DNA of 17,811 bases from JAAFIP01 sp043747295 (GCA_043747295.1 JAYTPK010000104.1:1-17811), one strand, 5' to 3'; positions 7,743 through 14,841 are shown, counted from the stretch's first letter. The notes: a model not told the origin generated them from the sequence alone. Program-made: numbers and translations.

Positions 7743-7982
7743 CGGGGATTTTTGAACGCAGAGGGCGCGAAGGTTTCGCAGAGGGCGCAAAAAAGAAATA
7801 CCAAAATGAATTCAAAAAAATGCAAATAATTTTTTACTTTTGAAATAAATTCTTTATAAATTTTTTTTCTTTTTCTTTTTCTTTTTCTTTTTCTAATTCT
7901 TTCTTTAAAATTTTTGTATTCCTTTTTTTCCTTCTGCGTCCTCTGCGAAACCTTCGCGCCCTCTGCGTTCAAAAAATCCCCG
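7743..7982. repeat. Inverted-repeat element between ugpE and ugpC
   Basis: The outer arms 7743-7784 and 7940-7982 are inverted copies; 7754-7784 and 7940-7970 are identical over 31 bp (GAACGCAGAGGGCGCGAAGG and onward), and only the adjacent T run differs by one base. Similarity continues inward less perfectly to about 7806. The interior of about 130 bp is very AT-rich and encodes nothing convincing. Transcribed, it would form a long hairpin inside the ugp mRNA. It looks like a non-mobile, MITE-like or REP-like dispersed element; GCAGAGGGCGCGAAGG-type arms recur in genomes of this family (from memory). The right arm ends 17 bp before the ugpC ATG. Confidence 0.85.
7869..7892 (+). repeat. CTTTTT microsatellite, four units
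   Basis: C occurs at 7869, 7875, 7881, 7887 and 7893 with T runs between, giving four exact hexamers inside the inverted-repeat element and preceded by eight T. Such a pure pyrimidine tract is prone to slippage. Confidence 0.9.
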
Positions 7983-7999
7983 CATTCAAGGTATTAAAA

Positions 8000-9007
8000 A
8001 TGGCAGCCATCACATTAACCAACATCATCAAGCGCTACGGCAAAGGCCCCAAAGCTAACCAAGTGATTCACGGAGTGAGCGCGGAATTCAAGGATGGTGA
8101 GTTCATCGTCATAGTTGGCCCCTCAGGCTGCGGCAAATCTACCCTGCTGCGCATGATTGCGGGCCTAGAAGAAATTACCGAAGGCACTGTCAGCATAGGC
8201 ACCCGAGTGGTCAACGACCTGGAACCCTCTGAGCGCGACATTGCGATGGTGTTTCAAAACTACGCGCTGTACCCGCACATGAGCGTGTTTGCCAACATGG
8301 CTTATGGACTGAAAATTGCCAAAGTGCCCGAAGCTGAAATTAAAGCCCGTGTTGACAAAGCCGCTGCCATGCTGGAACTTGGCACTTACCTAGACCGCAA
8401 GCCCCGCGAGCTCTCCGGTGGCCAGCGCCAGCGCGTCGCCATGGGCCGCGCTATTGTGCGCAAGCCGCAGGTATTTTTGTTTGATGAACCGCTCTCCAAC
8501 CTGGATGCCAAGCTGCGCGCATCTACCCGTTTGCAAATTCAAAAATTACACCGCGAGCTGGGCATTACCAGCCTGTTCGTTACGCATGATCAGGTGGAGG
8601 CGATGACGCTAGCGCAGCGCATGTTGGTACTCAATGGCGGCCATGTAGAGCAGTTTGGCACACCGGATGAGGTTTATCACCGACCTGCCAGCACCTTTGT
8701 GGCCAGCTTCATAGGGTCGCCGCCCATGAACCTGCTAAAAAATGCGCCGGGTAGCAAAGCAGGCCACACACTGGGTATTCGGCCTGAGCATTTGGATGTA
8801 AGCACTGAGGGCTGGGAGGTAACAGTGGACTCTATCGAAATGCTAGGCGCTGAACGCCTGCTGTATTGCGCGCTGGGCAACGAGCACCTGATAGTGCGTG
8901 CTGACGAAGGCACCGTGGCACCGCAGATTGGCCAAACCCTGCATGTGCTGCCACGCGCTGACCGTGTGCACCAGTTCAACACCCAGACTGGCAAGCGCAT
9001 CGCATAG
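8000..9007 (+). CDS. ugpC: Glycerol-3-phosphate ABC transporter ATP-binding protein
   Basis: 335 residues. Walker A GPSGCGKST (40-48), signature LSGGQRQR (138-145), Walker B with D162-E163 in VFLFDEP, and switch His196 in FVTHDQ. A C-terminal regulatory OB-like domain follows (GIRPEHLDVS, residues about 255-335), as in MalK/UgpC. It powers import through UgpAE. The domain is shorter than in E. coli UgpC (356). The ATG at 8000 has AAGG 8 nt upstream, just outside the inverted-repeat element. No ugpQ phosphodiesterase gene follows. Confidence 0.95.
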   Translation: MAAITLTNIIKRYGKGPKANQVIHGVSAEFKDGEFIVIVGPSGCGKSTLLRMIAGLEEITEGTVSIGTRVVNDLEPSERDIAMVFQNYALYPHMSVFANMAYGLKIAKVPEAEIKARVDKAAAMLELGTYLDRKPRELSGGQRQRVAMGRAIVRKPQVFLFDEPLSNLDAKLRASTRLQIQKLHRELGITSLFVTHDQVEAMTLAQRMLVLNGGHVEQFGTPDEVYHRPASTFVASFIGSPPMNLLKNAPGSKAGHTLGIRPEHLDVSTEGWEVTVDSIEMLGAERLLYCALGNEHLIVRADEGTVAPQIGQTLHVLPRADRVHQFNTQTGKRIA

Positions 9008-9057
9008 GGCTGTACAAGCATCGCGCAAGTGCGGTGCTGCGCAATACTTGCACGCGG

Positions 9058-9063
9058 CATAAT
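9058..9063 (+). promoter_or_regulatory. -10-like hexamer 6 nt before the lipoprotein ATG
   Basis: CATAAT matches the sigma-70 -10 in five of six bases and places the expected start of transcription on the ATG at 9070. No Shine-Dalgarno and no clear -35 are seen. Confidence 0.4.
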
Positions 9064-9069
9064 GTGCAA

Positions 9070-9648
9070 ATGGTTTCAAAAATTCATCTCCTGCTTCTTA
9101 TCGTATTGGCTGCCCTGCTTACCAGCTGTGGCTACGGCTATTCAGACGGCAAGCTGACCTTAGACTTTTCTGCAGCGCAAATTCAAAGTGCTATCGCACC
9201 GAAGTTCCCTCAAGAAAACTGCCCCACGCCTGTGACTTGCATTAAGCTGCAAAACCCCAAAGTCAGTTTGGCAGAAAATTCTGACCGCATCACCATGGCG
9301 TTTGAAACGTCCATCACTTTGCTGCAGCAGCCCATGACTGGCACGTCGGTGGTGTCTAGCAAGCCGCGCTACCAAACCAGCACGGGCGAGATCTATCTAG
9401 ACGACACCAAAATCCAAGACTTGAAACTGCAGGGTCTAAGCAGCAACGTCACCAACTCCATCATGCAATACGGCTCTATCTTGGCCCAAGCTGCGCTGCA
9501 GCGCACACCCATCTATAGTTTTAAAAGCAGCCAAGCCGAGAAAATTGCCAAAATGGGCATAGCGGACGTGCGGGTAGTGGACGGCAAGCTGCGCGTGATA
9601 TTTGACCCTACGCTGTCGCAAGCACCCAAAACCATTACCCCCAGATAA
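9070..9648 (+). CDS. DUF1439 (YceB-like) lipoprotein
   Basis: 192 residues from ATG 9070. A lipoprotein signal peptide (MVSKIHLLLLIVLAALLTSC) has lipobox LTSC with the modified Cys at 20. The mature part, YGYSDGKLTLDFSAAQIQSA, LQNPKVSLAENSDRITMAFE and IYLDDTKIQDLKLQG, matches the DUF1439/YceB pattern of an elongated lipid-binding-like periplasmic lipoprotein. The function is unknown. An upstream GTG in frame would put polar residues ahead of the signal and is rejected. It sits 62 bp after ugpC and before pldA. A CATAAT hexamer lies exactly 6 nt before the ATG. Confidence 0.8.
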   Translation: MVSKIHLLLLIVLAALLTSCGYGYSDGKLTLDFSAAQIQSAIAPKFPQENCPTPVTCIKLQNPKVSLAENSDRITMAFETSITLLQQPMTGTSVVSSKPRYQTSTGEIYLDDTKIQDLKLQGLSSNVTNSIMQYGSILAQAALQRTPIYSFKSSQAEKIAKMGIADVRVVDGKLRVIFDPTLSQAPKTITPR

Positions 9649-9660
9649 CGCACTCATAAC

Positions 9661-9692
9661 GTCTTGCTAGGCACTGCACGCCATAGCAAGAC
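9661..9692 (+). terminator. Hairpin after the DUF1439 lipoprotein gene
   Basis: GTCTTGCTA (9661-9669) pairs perfectly with TAGCAAGAC (9684-9692), with an inner GGC/GCC extension. It lies 12 bp after the stop. There is no T run, so it may be an RNA-stability structure rather than an intrinsic terminator. Confidence 0.45.
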
Positions 9693-9752
9693 AGCGGCAG
9701 GCCACGACAGTGCCGTTACGCAATTTACACCGTGCACCTGTAACACGCCGCT

Positions 9753-9758
9753 TAAAAT
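9753..9758 (+). promoter_or_regulatory. -10-like hexamer 6 nt before pldA
   Basis: TAAAAT matches five of six bases of the -10 consensus and ends exactly 6 nt before ATG 9765. The CAGG next to it is too close to the ATG to be a good ribosome site. Confidence 0.35.
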
Positions 9759-9764
9759 CAGGTG

Positions 9765-10961
9765 ATGCAAAAAAGTATCGTAGGTAAAAGTATCGTAGGC
9801 GTTAGCACATTGCTAACCGCTATGGCTGCTGCGGCGCAAGTCAACACCCCAGCTTGTGCCAACATACCTGACAGCGCAGCGCGGCTAGCCTGCTACGACA
9901 ACTGGGCACAGAGACAAGGTGCCACGCTGTTTAAAGCGCCGCTAGCAGCACCACAAAAAGCCAATGGTCCCACTGTGCCCAGTAGCCCAACAGGCACTGC
10001 CGCAGCCACACCTGCTGCGCCCAGCCCCGACACACCACCTCTGAATCCCGAGGCACCCGCCGCTGCGCTCACGCCCGCGCAGCGCGCGGCCACGCAGCCT
10101 AGCGAGATCACACGCTTTTGGGACCTAGAGCACGCCAGCGCCCGCGACACGCTAGAGATTCGTGGCTATCGGCCCATCTCGCTGTCAATAGCTGGGGCTA
10201 ACAGCATTAACGTGCAACCGGTCTCGCCCACCAACGGGCAGCCCAGCACGGCCACGGCGCTGAGTGCATCAGAGCTGAAAATTAACCTCAGCGTGCGCAC
10301 CAAAATAGCCTCGGGCTTGCTGCGCCGGGGTGACGATGCGCTGCGCGATTCGTTGTGGTTTGGCTATTCGCAGCAAAGCTACTGGCAGCTGTTTAACGGT
10401 GATATTTCGCGGCCATTTCGCGCGACAGACCATGAGCCCGAGCTGATCTACGTGTACCCGCACGCGCTGCCTTTACCCGCAGGCTGGACTTACCGCATGT
10501 CAGGCGTGGGGCTAGTGCACCAGTCCAACGGGCAAAGCCTGCCGCTGTCGCGTAGCTGGAACCGCGCCTACCTGATGGCCGCTGCCGACAAAATAGCCAC
10601 TAATGGCGACCGCTTTACCTTGCAAGCTCGCGTATGGCGGCGCCAAAGCGAGCGTCCCAACCAAGACGACAACCCCGACATCAGCAACCTGCTGGGCCGC
10701 GCCGAACTGGCAGGCCGCTGGAGCTTTGATGCAGGCACTGGGGACGACAAAACCGCCCACACGCTGGGCATGACGGTGCGCAACTCACTTAAAGGTGCCG
10801 CGCGTGGGTCAGTGCGGTTAGAGTATTTGCGCAGCTTGGGTAACCACAACAGCAGCTTGCGCTTTCATACCCAGCTGTTCAGCGGCTATGGAGATAGCCT
10901 GATTGACTACAACTTCAAGCGCACCGTGCTGAGCGTGGGCTTAAGCTTGGTTGATTGGTAA
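9765..10961 (+). CDS. pldA: Outer-membrane phospholipase A (OMPLA)
   Basis: 398 residues. A signal peptide (about residues 1-26) is followed by a CxxI-RLACYD segment common in Burkholderiales envelope proteins, then about 60 residues rich in Pro and Ala, then the phospholipase A1 beta-barrel. Catalytic residues are visible in VHQSNGQSLPLSRSWNR: H252, S254 and N266, with the same spacing as E. coli H142, S144, N156. The enzyme hydrolyses phospholipids in the outer leaflet as a Ca-dependent dimer. The final residues SVGLSLVDW fit a C-terminal barrel strand. It is about 110 residues longer than E. coli PldA, mostly from the linker. The signal peptide contains a 15-bp tandem duplication. GTG at 9762 is an alternative start. 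Confidence 0.93.
   Translation: MQKSIVGKSIVGVSTLLTAMAAAAQVNTPACANIPDSAARLACYDNWAQRQGATLFKAPLAAPQKANGPTVPSSPTGTAAATPAAPSPDTPPLNPEAPAAALTPAQRAATQPSEITRFWDLEHASARDTLEIRGYRPISLSIAGANSINVQPVSPTNGQPSTATALSASELKINLSVRTKIASGLLRRGDDALRDSLWFGYSQQSYWQLFNGDISRPFRATDHEPELIYVYPHALPLPAGWTYRMSGVGLVHQSNGQSLPLSRSWNRAYLMAAADKIATNGDRFTLQARVWRRQSERPNQDDNPDISNLLGRAELAGRWSFDAGTGDDKTAHTLGMTVRNSLKGAARGSVRLEYLRSLGNHNSSLRFHTQLFSGYGDSLIDYNFKRTVLSVGLSLVDW
9771..9800 (+). repeat. 15-bp tandem duplication in the pldA signal peptide
   Basis: AAAAGTATCGTAGG(T/C) occurs twice in tandem (9771-9785, 9786-9800) with only the last base different, encoding KSIVG twice. It extends the charged N-region of the signal peptide. Confidence 0.95.
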
Positions 10962-10991
10962 ATTAATAAAGCCCAGGCTGATAACCCACAC

Positions 10992-11270
10992 TTACTTGCG
11001 CCACAGGCCCATCAGCACCCACTGCACCGTGGCGCTGAGCACTACCATGGCTAGGTAGGTGGCCATTTTGCCGTCGCGTTCAAAATACCATAAACCTGCT
11101 GACAGTACCAAGGCAGACACTATAAAATTAATAGCTGCTTGAGTAGTAAATGCTTGGACTACAGGCCGTTTTGTCCGGTAAAATCGGCTACACAGCACCA
11201 CACACAGTGCCACAAAGGCGGCGGGTGCCAAAAAGTTGGCGATGTGGTTGATGGCATCCAAAAAGCCCAT
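10992..11270 (-). CDS. Small conserved membrane protein divergent from hemA
   Basis: 92 residues with three hydrophobic segments: FLAPAAFVALCVVLC, AAINFIVSALVLSAGLWYF, and YLAMVVLSATVQWVLMGLW. I recall short proteins of this layout (MxFLDxxNHxxNFxAPA start, RDGKMATY loop) next to hemA in Comamonadaceae, but know no function. The start is ATG 11270; a ribosome site is not evident. The 58-bp gap to hemA must hold both promoters. Residues of about 28-51 are encoded by repeat copy B (11119-11189), so part of the protein derives from, or converged on, a dispersed repeat without breaking the frame. Confidence 0.75.
   Translation of the reverse strand: MGFLDAINHIANFLAPAAFVALCVVLCSRFYRTKRPVVQAFTTQAAINFIVSALVLSAGLWYFERDGKMATYLAMVVLSATVQWVLMGLWRK
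11119..11189 (+). repeat. Dispersed repeat, copy B, inside a coding region
   Basis: The core (11119-11172) shares 41 of 54 bases with copy A and, reversed, 40 of 54 with copy C. The distal hairpin is imperfect (GGCCGTTTT, 7-nt loop, AAAATCGGC). It lies wholly within the small membrane protein gene on the minus strand and is read in frame. Confidence 0.75.
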
Positions 11271-11316
11271 AAAAATGTCAATTGTGAGTTTAGGTATTTG
11301 ATTTTCCCACGTATTT

Positions 11317-11322
11317 TATAAT
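11317..11322 (+). promoter_or_regulatory. Perfect -10 hexamer 6 nt before hemA
   Basis: TATAAT ends exactly 6 nt before the hemA ATG, so the expected transcription start is the ATG itself. The GAGG between them touches the ATG and cannot act as a normal Shine-Dalgarno. No good -35 lies 16-18 bp upstream. Confidence 0.5.
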
Positions 11323-11328
11323 GCGAGG

Positions 11329-12630
11329 ATGTCTGTTTGGGCCCTTGGCATTAATCACAACACCGCGCCGCTTGACGTGCGCGGCAGGTTTGCGTTTGCG
11401 CTCGATCAGCTGTCGCCCACTTTGGCAGGCCTGCGCGGCGCGCTAAAAGCCCAAACTGGCGCGGGCGAACCCGAGCTCACCTTAGTGTCCACCTGCAACC
11501 GCACCGAGATTTATGGTGCCAGCAACACCGTGCAGTCGCACAACGCGCTGCAGTGGCTAGCGGCCAGCGGCGGTTTAACTGCGCAGGCTTTGCAGGGCCA
11601 CACCTACAGTTTATTAGAGGGCGAAGCCGCGCGCCATGCATTTAGGGTAGCCAGCGGCTTAGATTCAATGGTGCTGGGTGAACCGCAAATTTTGGGCCAA
11701 ATGAAAGACGCCGTACGCGCCGCCGAAGACGCAGGCGCGATGGGCAGCACGCTGCAGCAGTTGTTTCAGCGCAGCTTTGCCGTGGCCAAAGACGTGCGCA
11801 CCTACACCGAGATAGGCGCACACAGCATCAGCATGGCCGCAGCCAGCGTGCGGCTGTGTGGGCAGTTGTTTGAAGACTTATCCAAAATTAGTGTGCTGTT
11901 TGTGGGCGCAGGCGAGATGATCGAACTGGCCGCCACACACTTTGCCGCCAAAAATCCAGCACGCATCGTCATCGCCAACCGCACTATTGAGCGCGGCGAG
12001 CTGCTAGCCACCAAATTTGCCAATGCGCAAACCATGCATTTAAGCGAGCTGCCCAGCCGCCTGCACGAGTTTGACGCCATTGTCAGCTGCACCGCCAGCA
12101 CGTTGCCCATCATCGGCCTGGGCGCGGTAGAGCGCGCAGTCAAAGCGCGCAAGCACCGCCCCATGTTTATGGTGGACCTGGCCGTGCCGCGCGATATTGA
12201 ACCCGAGGTGAAGGCGCTGCAAGACGTGTACCTGTACACCGTGGACGACCTGGCCAGCGTAGTGCAAACCGCGCAGGCCAGCCGCCAAGCCGCCGTAGCC
12301 CAAGCCGAGGCCATCGTAGACGCAGGTGTGGTCGACTTTATGCATTGGATGGGCCAACGCGCCAGCGGTGGCAGCGTGCCCCTGATCCAGCAGCTGAACG
12401 CACAAACCGACGAGTGGCGCGCCCTGGAAATCGCCCGCGCCAAAAAACTGCTGGCCAAAGGCGAAAATATTGATGCTGTGCTAGACGCGCTGAGCCGCGG
12501 CCTGACACAAAAAATGCTGCACGGCACCTACAGCCAGCTCAACGCAGCAGACGAGGCGCAGCGAGAAAGCGCCAAAGCTGCGGCCAGTCGCCTATTTTTA
12601 TCTCAACCTCAAAGCAAAAACGGCCTCTAG
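11329..12630 (+). CDS. hemA: Glutamyl-tRNA reductase
   Basis: 433 residues. It reduces glutamyl-tRNA(Glu) with NADPH to glutamate-1-semialdehyde, the first committed step of C5 tetrapyrrole synthesis. The N-terminal domain has the catalytic Cys56 in STCNRTEIYG; the segment GLDSMVLGEPQILGQMKDAV is family-specific; the NADPH-binding GAGEMIELAATH starts at residue 193; the C-terminal helical dimerisation domain covers about residues 315-425. The start MSVWALGINHNTAPLD is the conserved N-terminus, so ATG 11329 is firm although the leader is odd. The last residues KNGL and the TAG stop come from repeat copy C. prfA follows after 75 bp. Confidence 0.97.
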   Translation: MSVWALGINHNTAPLDVRGRFAFALDQLSPTLAGLRGALKAQTGAGEPELTLVSTCNRTEIYGASNTVQSHNALQWLAASGGLTAQALQGHTYSLLEGEAARHAFRVASGLDSMVLGEPQILGQMKDAVRAAEDAGAMGSTLQQLFQRSFAVAKDVRTYTEIGAHSISMAAASVRLCGQLFEDLSKISVLFVGAGEMIELAATHFAAKNPARIVIANRTIERGELLATKFANAQTMHLSELPSRLHEFDAIVSCTASTLPIIGLGAVERAVKARKHRPMFMVDLAVPRDIEPEVKALQDVYLYTVDDLASVVQTAQASRQAAVAQAEAIVDAGVVDFMHWMGQRASGGSVPLIQQLNAQTDEWRALEIARAKKLLAKGENIDAVLDALSRGLTQKMLHGTYSQLNAADEAQRESAKAAASRLFLSQPQSKNGL

Positions 12631-12670
12631 CGCCGGTGTTAACTGCTCAATCAGCTACTATTTTTGTAGC
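12617..12670 (-). repeat. Dispersed repeat, copy C, over the hemA stop
   Basis: Read on the plus strand, it aligns without gaps to the reverse complement of copy B (40 of 54 identical), including an identical first 10 bases (AAAACGGCCT). It contains the GGCCTCTAGCGC block typical of this repeat class. A short hairpin GCTAC/GTAGC (12654-12670) lies at its distal end. The CTAG inside supplies the hemA TAG. Confidence 0.75.
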
Positions 12671-12705
12671 GTTCATGCCTTTTAATTTTTTGCTGTTTAC
12701 TTTTC

Positions 12706-13791
12706 ATGAAACCCTTTCTCCGCACCCAATCTGAAAAATACGCCGAGCGCCTGGAAGACTTGGAGCGGCTGCTGCAAAGCCCGGACATCATGGCCGACAT
12801 GAAGGCTTTTCGTGACCTCTCCAAAGAGCACTCTGATGTGCTGCCCGTAGCGGGCCGTTTAAAGCGCTACGAGCAGCTTGAAAAAGACCTGGCTGGTGCA
12901 CGCGAGATGCTGGCTGACGCTGACATGGCTGAGATGGCGGCTGAAGAAATTGCCAGCGGCGAGGTCGAACTAACCCAGCTAGAAGACGAGCTGCAGCGCC
13001 TGATGCTGCCCAAAGACCCAGACGATGCACGCAATGCGTTTATTGAAATTCGCGCGGGCACGGGCGGCGACGAGTCGGCGCTGTTTGCAGCGGATATGTT
13101 TCGCATGTACACCCGCTTTGCCGAGAAGAAGGGCTGGCGGGTTGAAGTGATGAATGAATCACCAAGCGAGCTGGGCGGCTACAAAGAAGTTGTCTTCAAA
13201 TTAGAAGGTGACAACGTATACGGCCAAATGCGGTTCGAGTCCGGTGGCCACCGCGTGCAGCGCGTGCCCACTACCGAAACCCAAGGCCGTATCCACACCA
13301 GCGCTTGCACCGTGGCCGTGCTGGCTGAGCCGGACGAGGCCGTGGCCATCAAAATCAACCCGGCAGACTTGCGCATTGACACCTACCGCGCCAGCGGCGC
13401 AGGTGGCCAGCACATCAACAAAACCGACTCTGCCGTGCGCATTACCCACCTGCCCACGGGCATTGTGGCCGAATGCCAAGACGGCCGCAGCCAGCACAGC
13501 AACAAAGCATCGGCCCTGAAAGTGCTGACCGCGCGTATCATTGAAAAAGACCGCTCTGCGCAAGCCGCCAAAGACGCGGCAGTGCGCAAGGGCCTGATTG
13601 GCAGCGGCGACCGCAGCGACCGTATTCGCACCTATAACTTTCCGCAAGGCCGTATGACCGACCACCGCATTAACCTGACCTTGTACAAATTGCTTTTTAT
13701 TATGGAGGGCGATATGCACGAGACCGTCACCGCACTGCTGCACGCCCGCGAGGCTGAGCAATTGGCCGAGCTAGAAGTCGGTAGTAATTAA
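12706..13791 (+). CDS. prfA: Peptide chain release factor 1
   Basis: 361 residues, full length (E. coli 360). It reads UAA and UAG in the ribosomal A site and triggers peptide release. The GGQ motif is at 233-235 (SGAGGQHINKTDSAVR); Q235 is the residue methylated by PrmC, encoded next. The anticodon-like PxT tripeptide at 188-190 is PTT (RVPTTETQGR) where PAT or PVT is usual, still the RF1 type rather than the SPF of RF2. The start MKPFLRTQ at ATG 12706 is conserved, but the ribosome site is poor. It lies between hemA and prmC, the standard order. Confidence 0.97.
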   Translation: MKPFLRTQSEKYAERLEDLERLLQSPDIMADMKAFRDLSKEHSDVLPVAGRLKRYEQLEKDLAGAREMLADADMAEMAAEEIASGEVELTQLEDELQRLMLPKDPDDARNAFIEIRAGTGGDESALFAADMFRMYTRFAEKKGWRVEVMNESPSELGGYKEVVFKLEGDNVYGQMRFESGGHRVQRVPTTETQGRIHTSACTVAVLAEPDEAVAIKINPADLRIDTYRASGAGGQHINKTDSAVRITHLPTGIVAECQDGRSQHSNKASALKVLTARIIEKDRSAQAAKDAAVRKGLIGSGDRSDRIRTYNFPQGRMTDHRINLTLYKLLFIMEGDMHETVTALLHAREAEQLAELEVGSN

Positions 13792-13810
13792 TGGCCCGCA
13801 AGGAATAAAA

Positions 13811-14821
13811 ATGGCAAGATCTATAGCCAAAGGCCCCAAGCCACGCGCTGGCTACGCCACCGTCAACAAAAACGCCCCCAAGCCTTTTGCCAAAACGCCG
13901 CGCCCTGCGCCTGTGCCGCAGGCCACCACCGCTAAATCTAAAGAGCCTTTGGGCACCGTGCAGGTAGCCTTGCTGCGCGCACAAAAGCAGGGCATGGCAA
14001 AAATCGATGCGCGCATTTTGCTGCTGCACACCTTAAGCAAGCCCACTACCGACCTAGCTTGGCTGGTAGCCAATGACAACAACCCCATCAGCACTCTGCA
14101 AGCCGACGCCTACAGCGCCCTGTGTGCGCGCCGCCGCGCAGGCGAGCCGGTGGGCTATATCGTGGGGCACAAAGAGTTTTACGGTCTAAAACTGGCGGTA
14201 GACAAGCGCGTGCTAGACCCGCGTGACGACACCGAGACCTTGGTGGACTGGGCACTAGAGCTATTACCCAATTTAGTGAGTCCTCAGCCCGCACCCGTTC
14301 GCACTGAGCCTGTCGAGGTACCCAAAAAGGTGCTAGACCTAGGCACCGGCAGCGGCGCGATTGCACTGGCCATTCAGTCCAAGCGCCCCACAGCCCAAGT
14401 ACACGCTACTGATGCCAGCGCTGATGCACTTGCAGTAGCCCAATCCAACGCAGCAAAACACAAACTGCCCGTGCAGTTTCACCATGGCAACTGGTTGGCT
14501 GCTGTAGCCACGGTAACTGGGCAAAAATTTGACCTGATCGTCTCCAACCCGCCCTACATCGCCGCTGCCGACCCGCACCTGGCCGCGCTAACGCACGAGC
14601 CGCTGCAGGCGCTAGCCTCGGGCGCAGACGGCTTGGACGATATTCGCAGCATCATTGCGCAGGCTCCAGCACATCTGAACGCAGGCGGTTGGCTGCTGCT
14701 AGAGCACGGATACGACCAAGCTGACCAAGTAAACGCTTTATTACACGAATTGGGTTTCCACAGCATCAGTTCGCGCCAAGATATTGCAGGTGTAACGCGA
14801 TGCACAGGCGGCCAACAATAG
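13811..14821 (+). CDS. prmC: Release factor glutamine methyltransferase
   Basis: 336 residues (E. coli 277). It transfers a methyl group from SAM to the Gln of the GGQ motif in release factors. Motif I LDLGTGSG starts at about residue 175; NPPY at 246-249 binds the target glutamine. AAGGA precedes ATG 13811, 19 bp after prfA, so the genes are probably coupled. Two oddities: a basic, Pro/Lys/Ala-rich N-terminal extension of about 45 residues before the normal helical substrate-binding domain, and an inserted APVRTEPVEVP peptide just before motif I, derived from a dispersed repeat. The annotated ATG has the best ribosome site; a shorter start cannot be ruled out. Confidence 0.94.
   Translation: MARSIAKGPKPRAGYATVNKNAPKPFAKTPRPAPVPQATTAKSKEPLGTVQVALLRAQKQGMAKIDARILLLHTLSKPTTDLAWLVANDNNPISTLQADAYSALCARRRAGEPVGYIVGHKEFYGLKLAVDKRVLDPRDDTETLVDWALELLPNLVSPQPAPVRTEPVEVPKKVLDLGTGSGAIALAIQSKRPTAQVHATDASADALAVAQSNAAKHKLPVQFHHGNWLAAVATVTGQKFDLIVSNPPYIAAADPHLAALTHEPLQALASGADGLDDIRSIIAQAPAHLNAGGWLLLEHGYDQADQVNALLHELGFHSISSRQDIAGVTRCTGGQQ
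14294..14323 (+). repeat. Dispersed GAGCCTGTCGA-type repeat inside prmC
   Basis: GTTCGCACTGAGCCTGTCGA and its flanks match a short interspersed sequence I know from many proteobacterial genomes (GTTCG-CTGAGCCTGTCGAA-type). Here it is read in frame as PVRTEPVEV, between the two domains of PrmC. Confidence 0.7.
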
Positions 14822-14841
14822 CCTCAAGTAGTGTGATCCGT

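Noticed and set aside
7694..7972. Minus-strand open frame with a repeated Arg-Lys run across the ugpE-ugpC gap
   Set aside because: It is the reverse reading of the CTTTTT microsatellite and inverted-repeat arms, without a ribosome site or family resemblance.
9022..9056. Hairpin-like sequence between ugpC and the lipoprotein gene
   Set aside because: Pairing needs a bulge and a large loop and lacks a T run; too weak to annotate as a terminator.
11802..12527. 241-codon minus-strand open frame inside hemA
   Set aside because: Antisense shadow of a highly conserved gene, with no recognisable domain.
13201..13761. 186-codon minus-strand open frame inside prfA
   Set aside because: Antisense shadow over the GGQ region of RF1, with no own start signal.
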